From the NCBI RefSeq assembly GCF_900114545.1, contig NZ_FOTI01000001.1, positions 62,001-126,000 on the forward strand: a DNA stretch of 64,000 nucleotides, in the 5' to 3' direction. Origin of the DNA: Halanaerobium salsuginis. GTDB lineage: Bacteria; Bacillota; Halanaerobiia; Halanaerobiales; Halanaerobiaceae. How positions within the stretch are numbered: position 1 is the stretch's first letter; every line of letters starts with the position of its first letter. Position numbers and translations under genes: made by a program. Positions 43,530-52,009 of this stretch are shown here, piece by piece. A model generated the notes under the pieces. That model did not search any database and was not told where the DNA came from. It worked only from the letters and a program-made list of their open reading frames with translations.

Positions 43530-43621
43530 ATTAAATTAAATTTAAGGAGGGATTGACTTTGCAGCTAAATTAAACTGATTTAAAAAAGATCAATCTCTTC
43601 TTTTTAACTTTAGTTATTACT

Positions 43622-45316
43622 TTGCTGCCTGTTATTATGCATTTGAAACTGATTATTTTTGATTCATCTGCAGCAAAGTTGTGGGGTAGTTTTATTTATC
43701 TTGATTTTTATTCTTATTATAAAATGATTTTTTTATTAACTATCTCAGCCCTGATTTTAGTTATTTTTTTACTGTATTTACGAACCGAAGATTTGCTTAT
43801 AACTAAGTATTATTTTCCGATGATTATTTATGCCATATTTATTTTACTGGCAGCAGTTTTTACTGAATACAGTGAAATTGTAATTAAAGGTTTTCCAGAT
43901 CGTTTTGAAAATAGCTATGTGTTGTTGGCTTATCTAGTGCTGACTGTAGTTAGTCTTAATTTAGTAGCAGAAAAAGAATCAGTATTCTTTTTGCTAAAGG
44001 GGCTTTTAGTTGCCTCTGCCTTACTTTCCATACAGGGGATTTTTCAGTTTTATAATCTTGATTTATTAACAACTAGTTTTGGTAAACATCTAGTTACCCC
44101 ATCCGGATTAGAATTTTTTACTAATCAACTTAGTTTTATCGGGAAAAAAGTTATTTATAGTACTCTTTACAATCCTAATTATGTTGGCAGTTATGCGGTT
44201 ATGGTGCTGGCACTAGCTTTAACCTTTTTTATGCTGGCTAAAAGAAAAAGAGAATTATGGGTTTGGGGATTTTTAACTTTATTGTATTATAGTTTTTTAG
44301 TAGGTTCTCGTTCCCGGGCAGGATTTTTATCTTTTTTGGCAGTTATGGTGCTTTTAATTATAATTTTAGGCCGGCAGCTTAAAAAAAATTATTGCCGATT
44401 AATTGTAATTTTATTTTTATTTTGCCTAATCTTTGCTATAATGGGAGCAAGGAGTGTAGATAGCATTTTTAGTGATATTTTATTTCCACTTTCTGAATCA
44501 GAATTAGCTAAAGAAGCTTTGATTTTACCTCCCATTACTCAGGTTGATTTTAATTCGAAAAAGCATATTTTAACACTGTTTACTACTGAAGCTAAATTTA
44601 AATTTATTTTGCAAGATTCTCAATTTAAATTACTACAGCCAGATTCAGCATTAACAATAGTAAAGAGAAATAGTTCTGGCGTTGAATATGACTTTTTGCA
44701 ATTTAATTTGAGCAAACATCAATTTTTAGCTAATTATAAATCTACTCTGAAGTGGAATTATGGTAGTAAAAAAGCAGTGTTTGTTTACCAGGATTCTAAA
44801 CTTTATCTTAAAGGTATTCAGGGACATTTATTTCCTTTGACTAAAGTTGAGCATTGGGGATTTAGCGGCTATGAGCGGCTTGGTTCTTCCCGGCTTTATA
44901 TTTGGTCTCGAACAATCCCTTTATTAAAAAAGACATTTTTTATTGGACATGGTGCAGATAGTTTTGCAATGTACTTTCCCCAACAGGATGTAGTAGGTAA
45001 ACTAAAATATTTTAATGATCCAGCTATTTTAGTTGATAAACCACATAATCTTTATTTGCAAATTGCAATTAATACAGGAGTTTTATCTTTATTAGCACTA
45101 TTAGTCCTATGGCTGAGTTATTTAGCTCAGAGTATAAATTTATATTTTAAAGCTAGTTTTAATTGCTGGGAGCAGAAAACTGGTCTGGCAGTTATGCTAG
45201 CAATTGCAGCCTATTTAATGGCTGGTTTTTTTAATGATAGCGTAGTTTCGGCAGCACCGATATTTTGGATTTTATTGGGAATTGGCATTAGAATTAATTT
45301 AAAGCAGTTAGACTAA
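43622..45316 (+). CDS. O-antigen ligase/polymerase-like membrane protein, possible pilin glycosyltransferase
   Basis: About 564 residues with at least ten membrane spans and a large extracytoplasmic loop (about 295-415). The Wzy_C-like segment has NPNYVGSYAVMVLALAL, LVGSRSRAGFLSF and IGHGADSFAMYFPQ with VDKPHNLYLQIAINTGVL, the pattern of WaaL/PglL enzymes. Sitting between two pilin genes it could glycosylate pilins. The start is a problem: the strong AAGGAGG serves TTG 43559, whose frame reads MQLN then TAA (43571-43573) and then continues in the same frame into TDLKKINLFFLTLVI and this open frame. TTG 43622 has no good ribosome site and would remove the first membrane span. Confidence 0.75.
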   Translation: MLPVIMHLKLIIFDSSAAKLWGSFIYLDFYSYYKMIFLLTISALILVIFLLYLRTEDLLITKYYFPMIIYAIFILLAAVFTEYSEIVIKGFPDRFENSYVLLAYLVLTVVSLNLVAEKESVFFLLKGLLVASALLSIQGIFQFYNLDLLTTSFGKHLVTPSGLEFFTNQLSFIGKKVIYSTLYNPNYVGSYAVMVLALALTFFMLAKRKRELWVWGFLTLLYYSFLVGSRSRAGFLSFLAVMVLLIIILGRQLKKNYCRLIVILFLFCLIFAIMGARSVDSIFSDILFPLSESELAKEALILPPITQVDFNSKKHILTLFTTEAKFKFILQDSQFKLLQPDSALTIVKRNSSGVEYDFLQFNLSKHQFLANYKSTLKWNYGSKKAVFVYQDSKLYLKGIQGHLFPLTKVEHWGFSGYERLGSSRLYIWSRTIPLLKKTFFIGHGADSFAMYFPQQDVVGKLKYFNDPAILVDKPHNLYLQIAINTGVLSLLALLVLWLSYLAQSINLYFKASFNCWEQKTGLAVMLAIAAYLMAGFFNDSVVSAAPIFWILLGIGIRINLKQLD

Positions 45317-45346
45317 CCTGATTGCTAAAAAAATGGAGGCTTAGTT

Positions 45347-45787
45347 ATGGAGAGACAACGGTCATTTAAATTGACTGAGCAGGGGTTTACCCTGATTGAA
45401 CTTTTGATAGTAATTGTTATTTTAGGAATTTTAGCTTCAATTGCAATCCCCAATTTAAGTGGGATTACAGAAAAAGCAAGAGAAGAAGCCCTTACTTTTA
45501 ATGTAAGAACTTTACAAACAGAAATTAGTGTTTATAAATTTAAGCATGACAATTATCCTGCTGCAGCTGATACAGCAGCTTTTATTAATAATTATCAAGC
45601 TGAATTTAATGCTCTAAAAAGTATTGTAGGAGAAGTTGGTACTGCTAATTTAGCAACTGATTATTATTATGCTAGTAATGGTAGTGACTATGTTTTTTCA
45701 GTTAAGTTAACTGATGATTTGTTTATTGGGATTTCCAACCAGAGTGGTCTGGAGACTGATTTAACAGGACATCTCAGTCTAGATTAA
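45347..45787 (+). CDS. Type IV pilin, second copy
   Basis: 146 residues with leader KLTEQG and mature N-terminus FTLIELLIVIVILGILASIA, nearly identical to the first pilin over the helix but different in the globular part (YKFKHDNYPAAADTAAFINNY). The PilA/GspG-like body ends in a short beta region. ATG with GGAGG. It may be an alternative major pilin or a minor one. Confidence 0.9.
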   Translation: MERQRSFKLTEQGFTLIELLIVIVILGILASIAIPNLSGITEKAREEALTFNVRTLQTEISVYKFKHDNYPAAADTAAFINNYQAEFNALKSIVGEVGTANLATDYYYASNGSDYVFSVKLTDDLFIGISNQSGLETDLTGHLSLD

Positions 45788-45816
45788 TAAAACTAAGAAG
45801 ATTGGATGGCGATCAG

Positions 45817-46560
45817 ATGCTTATTTTTATCTTTATTTTAGGACTTTTAATCGGCAGTTTCTTAAATGTGGTAATTTATCGACTTCCCCGGGGCGAATCA
45901 ATTGTTTTTCCTGCCTCACATTGTCCAGAATGTGGCCATCAGCTGGGAGCACTAGAATTAATACCAGTAGTAAGCTATCTTTTTTTACAGGGGAAGTGTC
46001 GTGCCTGTGCTAGTAAAATAGCAGTAACTTATCCACTGATTGAGTTAACAACTGCTTTAATTTTTGTGCTTAACTATTTATATCTGGAAAATTTAACTGT
46101 GCTGTTAGCTGGTTTAATTTTTTCTTCCTTATTAATTGCTCTAACAGTGATTGATTATCAAAAACAGATTCTGCCCGATAAATTAACTCTGGGCGGCTTA
46201 ATAGTAGGACTTTTTTTAGCTTTTTTTAGAAGTGATTTAGCTATGGGACAGGCAATTTTGGGTCTTTTAGCAGGGGGAGGATTTCTATTAATTCTGGCTT
46301 ACTTAAGTAAAGGTGGTATTGGTGGTGGTGATATTAAGATGATGGCTATGGTAGGTAGTTTTGCTGGCCCTGTAATTGCCGTTACAGCAATTTTTTTAGC
46401 AGCTGTGCTGGCACTTTTATTTGCTTTACCAGGAATTTTCAAGGGTAAATTACAATTAAAAAGCAAATTACCTTTTGGACCTTTCTTAGCTGCAGCCTCA
46501 CTTTTACTCTGGTTCTGGGAAGATATCTTCTTTCATTTTTATTTGAATTTGTTTATTTAG
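45817..46560 (+). CDS. pilD: Prepilin peptidase PilD
   Basis: About 247 residues, an inner-membrane aspartyl protease and N-methylase for prepilins. N-terminal domain with LPRGESIVFPASHCPECGH and CRACAS (two CxxC pairs), then spans with VIDYQKQILPDKL and GGIGGGDIKMMAMVG, which supply the two catalytic Asp residues. ATG 45817 matches the usual family N-terminus MLIFIFILGLLIGSFLN; TTG 45802 is an alternative. Confidence 0.93.
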   Translation: MLIFIFILGLLIGSFLNVVIYRLPRGESIVFPASHCPECGHQLGALELIPVVSYLFLQGKCRACASKIAVTYPLIELTTALIFVLNYLYLENLTVLLAGLIFSSLLIALTVIDYQKQILPDKLTLGGLIVGLFLAFFRSDLAMGQAILGLLAGGGFLLILAYLSKGGIGGGDIKMMAMVGSFAGPVIAVTAIFLAAVLALLFALPGIFKGKLQLKSKLPFGPFLAAASLLLWFWEDIFFHFYLNLFI

Positions 46561-46575
46561 CCAGGGAGGTATTTA

Positions 46576-47031
46576 ATGAATATATTTAGAGAACAGGCAG
46601 GGATAACACTTATTGAAACAGTTATAACCTTGTTTTTAATAGTGCTGTTAATTACTGCTTTTGCGGCAGCCTTGATTACAGGTGTGCATACTCAGGCTCA
46701 ATCAGCTAATCGTAAACAGGCGATTAATCTGGCAGCTGATCTAGCTGAGCTGCTGCACAGTAAAAACGAATCTGGTCAGAATCTGTTAACTCAAATTATA
46801 AAAGGTGAAAATCTTAGTTATGATTCAGCTAGTTTTAATTTAACTAATGAGTTATTAAGTAACTATACAAGCGATTTTAATTTAATTGGCAATGATCAGC
46901 AAGTTCAGATTAAATACAATACTTTCGGTGATTGGCATGATTTGTTAAACCTTACTATTCAGGTTAACTGGCAGGATAGACATAGTTATCAGGAGAGCTT
47001 AAAAACTTTATTGGCAGTTGGTCTATCATGA
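46576..47031 (+). CDS. Minor pilin, PilV/GspI-like (cassette 1)
   Basis: 151 residues: prepilin leader EQAG then ITLIETVITLFLIVLLITAF, with Glu5 present. The body is short and lacks known motifs. It starts 16 bp after pilD with a GGGAGG site and overlaps the next gene by 4 nt (ATGA). With the two following genes it forms a triplet like GspI-GspJ-GspK, which primes pilus assembly and makes the tip. Confidence 0.82.
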   Translation: MNIFREQAGITLIETVITLFLIVLLITAFAAALITGVHTQAQSANRKQAINLAADLAELLHSKNESGQNLLTQIIKGENLSYDSASFNLTNELLSNYTSDFNLIGNDQQVQIKYNTFGDWHDLLNLTIQVNWQDRHSYQESLKTLLAVGLS

Positions 47032-47519
47032 TTAAATTAATAAAGCATTTTAATGGCTCAGGTTTTACTTTACTGGAGATAATTCTGACTTTAATTATTT
47101 TTTTATTAATTTCTTTGATTGTTACGCCAATTTTAATCTCAAGTTTTGATATTTTAGATAGCAGTAGTACTGAAATGAGCCAGGATCAATTATTAGCTCT
47201 TGCTCAGCAAAAATTGGCTGCTTATCTTAGAACAGCAATTGCTGATTCGACTAATCAATTTGGACAAGGGAGAAATAACTGGACGTTTTCTGGTTATAGC
47301 TCAGCTGTTGATGAAAATAAATATCGACTTAATTTAATTAATGATACTTTATATCTTCAGATTAATAGTCAGCCTCAGCAAATTATTTTGCAGAATGTAA
47401 GTGGCTTCTATATTAGACAATTGACGACTAAAAATAGATTTTTGATTTATTTAGAAACTAATGTTGAAGGTAAAACAGAACAGCAGCGAGAATTTGTAGT
47501 TTCGCGAAACTACAACTAG
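47028..47519 (+). CDS. Minor pilin, PilW/GspJ-like (cassette 1)
   Basis: 163 residues: leader HFNGSG then FTLLEIILTLIIFLLISLIV, Glu5 present, followed by a body with QDQLLALAQQKLAAYLRTAI, the helical region common in PilW/GspJ. Start codon overlaps the previous stop, so translation is coupled. Confidence 0.82.
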   Translation: MIKLIKHFNGSGFTLLEIILTLIIFLLISLIVTPILISSFDILDSSSTEMSQDQLLALAQQKLAAYLRTAIADSTNQFGQGRNNWTFSGYSSAVDENKYRLNLINDTLYLQINSQPQQIILQNVSGFYIRQLTTKNRFLIYLETNVEGKTEQQREFVVSRNYN

Positions 47520-47534
47520 AAAGGAGAGTATAGA

Positions 47535-49256
47535 ATGAATTATATTAAGAATAAACAGGGTATAGCTTTAATATTTTTATTAATAATTTTAATTGTAGTT
47601 GCTACTTTAGTTTTTGCTCTCCTCAAATCTGATTTATTTGATTTACATTTTAAAGATGAGATGATCAGTCAGCAAAAAGCTTTTTATCTGGCAGATGCTG
47701 GTGCAGAAAGACTTATTTTTTTATTTAGGAAATCAGGCAAAAAAATATTTTTAGAAGATTATGAAGATTTAACTAGTGATGATACTGATTTTATCAAGGG
47801 TAAAAAAAGACAGCTGGCTGATTATGAGGGCTTTTATCAGATTACTAATCCTGATTATTCGATCGAAGATGATCAGGTTTCAGTTGATATTTTAGGCAGT
47901 TATTCAGGTTTAGATAAAAAAATTGGCTTAACCTTTGACTTAACATCTTCTAATGAAGGCGGCCCTTTTAATAATGCTTTATTTGCTGCTTCTAGTAGTG
48001 GTGGAGGTTCGGAACCTGTTATTGCCATGTCTGGTAGTGCCAAAATAGACGGTGACATTAAGACAAATGCTACTGCCTATAATGAAGTTAGTGTAGATCC
48101 AGCTGCTCAAATAGATGGTAATTTAGACCTTGATTATAGTGAAGAAGCAGTTACAGAAGCTGATGTTAAAGTGGCTAAAAAGCCTGGTGATCAGGTCTGG
48201 TCAGCTGCGCACGGAGCCTATCGTCCTTCAGATGGAATTATCTGGTATAATGGCTTTTATTATAAGGCTAAATATTATACTACTTCAGCTCCAGATGCAG
48301 ATAGTTCCTGGTCACGTCAAATCCCGGCGGGAGACGCCTGGCCCTGGTTTAAAAATCAGACTTATAATACTGGAGATGAGGTCTGGTATAATGAGCAAAA
48401 ATATGTAGCAAAATATAATACTACCAATGATAAACCTGCAGACTCTGCTGCCTGGGAGCGAATGGTTAGAAATGTTAGTGGTTCTATTAATAATTTAGAG
48501 CATCAGGATTATCCAGATCCTGAATTTCCTGATTTCCCAGATGATTTATCTCTGCGGAGTGATTTTACAACTCCATGGACAGAATCTGGTGTTTATACTA
48601 TTGCGGAAGATGGTCAATATAATAATATTTCTGTAACTTCTGATCGAACTTTAACCATTGATTTAAACAACAGTACACGAATAATTAGAGTAAACAACCT
48701 TAATCTAAATCAGGGTCATATTGTTTTGACAAACAAAGGAGAAAATGGGCGGCTGATTTTATATGTTGGTGATGAGTTTACAATGACTGGCAGCAGTGAT
48801 ATCAATTATCTGTCAAGTAATAATTCAACAGAGCCAAATCAAATTGATGATGTAATGTTATACTATGCTGGTGATCAGGCTGTTAATCTTGGCGGATCTA
48901 CTCATTATTATGGGAATATATTTATTGAAAAAGCTGACTTAAATATTGGTGGTGGTAGTGGTGTTATGGGGAATATTATTAGTCGAGGTTCAGCAATTAA
49001 TATTTCTGGAGGAACTTCAGTTGATACTAGAATAATTTATGCTCTAGATTCTAAAGTAGATATTTCGGGTGGTGCATATGTAGAGGGAACTGTAATGGCA
49101 AATAGCTTTAATATTTCGGGAGGAACCACTTTAAAATATGAGCCCAGCAATTTAGATAGTTTTCCCTTTGCTGATCTTTTTACTCCTGAAGAAGAAGAGG
49201 AACTTAAGGGAGGTGGGACAGCTCAAGATAATTTAGTTAAATGGTATAATAATTAA
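47535..49256 (+). CDS. Large PilX/GspK-like minor pilin with two carbohydrate-binding-like modules (cassette 1)
   Basis: 573 residues. N-terminus NKQGIALIFLLIILIVVATL is pilin-like but lacks Glu5, as in GspK/PilX tip subunits; QQKAFYLADAGAERL follows. At about 221-308 two tandem modules match the CBM5/12 (chitin-binding type 3) pattern W-x-Y-x2-GD-x-V-W-Y-x2-Y-x-A: WSAAHGAYRPSDGIIWYNG and WFKNQTYNTGDEVWYNEQKY. The C-terminal part (about 400-540) is rich in ISGG/IGGG repeats, resembling a polymer-forming beta-helix as in bactofilin-like or DUF7305 proteins. It probably sits at the pilus tip and contacts a polysaccharide; that is inference. Confidence 0.8.
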   Translation: MNYIKNKQGIALIFLLIILIVVATLVFALLKSDLFDLHFKDEMISQQKAFYLADAGAERLIFLFRKSGKKIFLEDYEDLTSDDTDFIKGKKRQLADYEGFYQITNPDYSIEDDQVSVDILGSYSGLDKKIGLTFDLTSSNEGGPFNNALFAASSSGGGSEPVIAMSGSAKIDGDIKTNATAYNEVSVDPAAQIDGNLDLDYSEEAVTEADVKVAKKPGDQVWSAAHGAYRPSDGIIWYNGFYYKAKYYTTSAPDADSSWSRQIPAGDAWPWFKNQTYNTGDEVWYNEQKYVAKYNTTNDKPADSAAWERMVRNVSGSINNLEHQDYPDPEFPDFPDDLSLRSDFTTPWTESGVYTIAEDGQYNNISVTSDRTLTIDLNNSTRIIRVNNLNLNQGHIVLTNKGENGRLILYVGDEFTMTGSSDINYLSSNNSTEPNQIDDVMLYYAGDQAVNLGGSTHYYGNIFIEKADLNIGGGSGVMGNIISRGSAINISGGTSVDTRIIYALDSKVDISGGAYVEGTVMANSFNISGGTTLKYEPSNLDSFPFADLFTPEEEEELKGGGTAQDNLVKWYNN

Positions 49257-49279
49257 CCTTTTTAAGGGGGAAGAAGGTT

Positions 49280-49804
49280 ATGTTAAAAATTACTCAAAAC
49301 AGGGGTTTTACTTTGCTAGAAGTTTTGCTGGCTTTAATTATAGTTGTAGTTTTAATAACTGCTTTTACTGGTGCTATGCTGGCTGGATTTAGAAGTGAGA
49401 CTAGTGTTAATAATTCTGACTGCATAGTTAATTTTTCTGCCAGTATAATGGATTATTTATCTGATCCAGCAGTATTTAGGCTTTTAGTAAAAAAACATCT
49501 GGCAAATAAGCTAGCTGCCGGAAGTTATCAGCAAAATATTGCAGAATTTATTGATAATGATTTAAAAGAAATGGGAAGTTCTGATTTAGTCGGAGAAACT
49601 CTTGATATCAAATCTGATTTAACTGAATTATATAGTAAATATGAATTAATTGATGATTTTCAACTTACTGAGCAGTCTAAAATTAAAATTAGTGATCAGT
49701 CAGCAATTATTGCGGGTTTATATAAGGTTGAATTAGATATGAACTGGCTAAATAAAAATCAACCAGGTCAGTATAATCTGGCAACTTTTCTGGGGGTTGA
49801 TTAA
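49280..49804 (+). CDS. Minor pilin, PilV/GspI-like (cassette 2)
   Basis: 174 residues: leader ITQNRG then FTLLEVLLALIIVVVLITAF, Glu5 present. It closely parallels the first cassette's PilV-like protein in the helix (LITAF) but has a longer body. AAGGGGG site upstream. First gene of the second triplet. Confidence 0.82.
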   Translation: MLKITQNRGFTLLEVLLALIIVVVLITAFTGAMLAGFRSETSVNNSDCIVNFSASIMDYLSDPAVFRLLVKKHLANKLAAGSYQQNIAEFIDNDLKEMGSSDLVGETLDIKSDLTELYSKYELIDDFQLTEQSKIKISDQSAIIAGLYKVELDMNWLNKNQPGQYNLATFLGVD

Positions 49805-49805
49805 A

Positions 49806-50321
49806 ATGCTGAAAAATAATTCTGGTTTAACTTTACTCGAACTGTTACTTTCCATTGTTATATTTAGTGTAATAATGACAATAATTGCTTTAATTCTTTT
49901 TCAATCTTTTACTTTTTTAGATGATTCTAGTCAGCGAATAGCCAAAAATCGTCTAGATGAAGTTATGTTAGAAAATATTAGTCGATTCTTACGTAAAACA
50001 GTCCAATATGAAGAAAAAATTGAAGCAGGTGAAAATACTAAATATATTTATTATATTTATCAAAATTTAAATGAAGATGGGCAGCCAATTGATTTAGTAA
50101 AATTAACTTATGATAAAGCAGCTCAAACTTTAGAACTGCTAGAGTCAGACAAGTTAGTCCAAAAACTTAATAATGTAGCTAGTTTTAATCTCACTACTTT
50201 AATTACTGATCAAAAAAGTGACTTTAGAATTGAATTAAGTACAATTACTAATGGCATAAGAAAAGATAAGATAAAAACTGTTTATTCAAGAAATCTGGCA
50301 GTCTTAGCAGAGGAGGAATAG
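49806..50321 (+). CDS. Minor pilin, PilW/GspJ-like (cassette 2)
   Basis: About 171 residues: leader KNNSG then LTLLELLLSIVIFSVIMTII, Glu5 present, with FLDDSSQRIAKNRLDEVMLE paralleling the first cassette's FDILDSSSTEMSQDQLLAL region. ATG 49806 begins one base after the previous stop. TTG 49797 is possible but lies directly against the GGGGG site. Confidence 0.82.
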   Translation: MLKNNSGLTLLELLLSIVIFSVIMTIIALILFQSFTFLDDSSQRIAKNRLDEVMLENISRFLRKTVQYEEKIEAGENTKYIYYIYQNLNEDGQPIDLVKLTYDKAAQTLELLESDKLVQKLNNVASFNLTTLITDQKSDFRIELSTITNGIRKDKIKTVYSRNLAVLAEEE

Positions 50322-50324
50322 CCA

Positions 50325-51986
50325 ATGTTGGATAATAGAGGGTCAGCAATTATTATGTCAATTTTTCTGCTGCTTATAGTTGGTACTTTGTCCACTGCTT
50401 TTTTAATAGTTAATAATTCTAACCTCAGGTTAAGTTCTAATTCAGCAGCAGCTACTCAGGCTTTTTATGCAGCTGAAGGGGGAAGTAATTTTTTAGATCT
50501 TTATTTAAATAAGTTTTATCATGATAAAATTGCTGGGAAAAGTATTTTCTCTGCTGATGAGATTAAACCTGAACTTGATCTGATGCTAGCTGAATTAAAT
50601 CAAAAAAATTTAACTCTGGATAATTATAATTTAAGTTATAGTTATCAGCCAGATGAAAACTATCAGAAAAATAACCTTTACCTTTTTAAAGTAAATGCTA
50701 AACATGGTTTGCGTTCAAAAACAATTTCTATTCAATATAAAATAGATCATTTAATTGATTATTTTAGATTTTCTCGTTTTGCTAATAAAATAAATATTAG
50801 TAATTCATATTTTCAGGATGTTGATCGACATTCATTTGGAACAGCCGAAAAACGTTATTATAACTGGTCACCTTATAGTAATTATAGTCTGGGAGATTTA
50901 GTAGTTTATAATAATCAAGTTTATATTAGTAATTCAGACTATAATCCTGGTGAAGCTGTAGAGCCTGGGCAGCAAGATTGGCAGAAAAATTGGACACTTG
51001 ATATTAGCTATCAGCCCTGGGATAGAGAGCAAAGTTATGCTAAAGATCAAATTGTAATTAGGAATAATGATCTCTATTTGAGCTTAAGTAATAATAATCA
51101 AAGTACACCTGGGAGAAGCAGCAGCTGGCAATTAGCTCAACCAGATCTAGTAACAGAAACTAATTTAAGTAGAGACAATGTTGAATATGGATTAACTTCA
51201 TTACCAAATAAAGATGATTATGATTATCAGGAAAAAATAGTGGCTGAGTTTAAAACAAGATTGGCTAGTGAAGGCGGTTATACTTATCAAGACACAGAGC
51301 CAGATACTACTAAATATAATACCTGGAGCAATAAAGTATATAGAACAGGTAGTGAAGTTATTAATAATGGTAAAGTTTATAAAGCGATTAGAGAAAAATG
51401 GAGTTTATTTTGGAGAGTTGCCCAGCCAGAGCCAGGTGTAGGGTCAAATTGGGGCTATTATTGGCAGTTAGAAGATGCGGTTTATAATTTCTTTAATGAT
51501 GATACTGATTATGAAGCTAATTATATTTTAATCGATGGAGATTTTAATCCTACTGAATCTGAAATTAAATATTTTGATAAACCAAATGATCAAGTGTTGC
51601 ATATTTTAATTGATGGTGAAATAAAACCAGCAGCAGAAGTATCTTTGCGTGGTAGGGCTAATATAATTATTTATACTACAGCAGATCTTGTTTCTTTCGA
51701 AGCTGGTCACATTACAATGCCCTGGGAATCTGAGATTAATCTAGCCTATTTTGCTCCTTTTGCTACTTACACAAGTAATAATTTTAGAGGAGGATATGCT
51801 TCATCTATGGTTTTTAATGAAATTAATTTAAATAATGAACGGATAAGTAGTGTCACTACTTATTCTGATGATAATCCTCTGCGCGGTAGTATTGATCCTG
51901 GTATAGCAGAATTAACTAGAATCCATGGTAATCCTAATTTTGAAATTGATAAAACTGGTCCAGTTAGATTAATCTGGAATGATTAA
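50325..51986 (+). CDS. Large PilX/GspK-like minor pilin with three carbohydrate-binding-like modules (cassette 2)
   Basis: 553 residues. N-terminus DNRGSAIIMSIFLLLIVGTL lacks Glu5, as in tip subunits, followed by ATQAFYAAEGGSNFL. Three modules with the CBM5/12 pattern are visible: YNWSPYSNYSLGDLVVYNN (about 176), PWDREQSYAKDQIVIRNN (about 228) and YNTWSNKVYRTGSEVINNG (about 328), each ending near a Trp. The middle and C-terminal region is Asn/Tyr/Asp-rich. Parallel to the first cassette's large subunit but divergent and without the ISGG repeats. Strong GAGGAGG site. Confidence 0.8.
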   Translation: MLDNRGSAIIMSIFLLLIVGTLSTAFLIVNNSNLRLSSNSAAATQAFYAAEGGSNFLDLYLNKFYHDKIAGKSIFSADEIKPELDLMLAELNQKNLTLDNYNLSYSYQPDENYQKNNLYLFKVNAKHGLRSKTISIQYKIDHLIDYFRFSRFANKINISNSYFQDVDRHSFGTAEKRYYNWSPYSNYSLGDLVVYNNQVYISNSDYNPGEAVEPGQQDWQKNWTLDISYQPWDREQSYAKDQIVIRNNDLYLSLSNNNQSTPGRSSSWQLAQPDLVTETNLSRDNVEYGLTSLPNKDDYDYQEKIVAEFKTRLASEGGYTYQDTEPDTTKYNTWSNKVYRTGSEVINNGKVYKAIREKWSLFWRVAQPEPGVGSNWGYYWQLEDAVYNFFNDDTDYEANYILIDGDFNPTESEIKYFDKPNDQVLHILIDGEIKPAAEVSLRGRANIIIYTTADLVSFEAGHITMPWESEINLAYFAPFATYTSNNFRGGYASSMVFNEINLNNERISSVTTYSDDNPLRGSIDPGIAELTRIHGNPNFEIDKTGPVRLIWND

Positions 51987-52009
51987 ATTTGGTGCAAGGA
52001 GATGATAAA

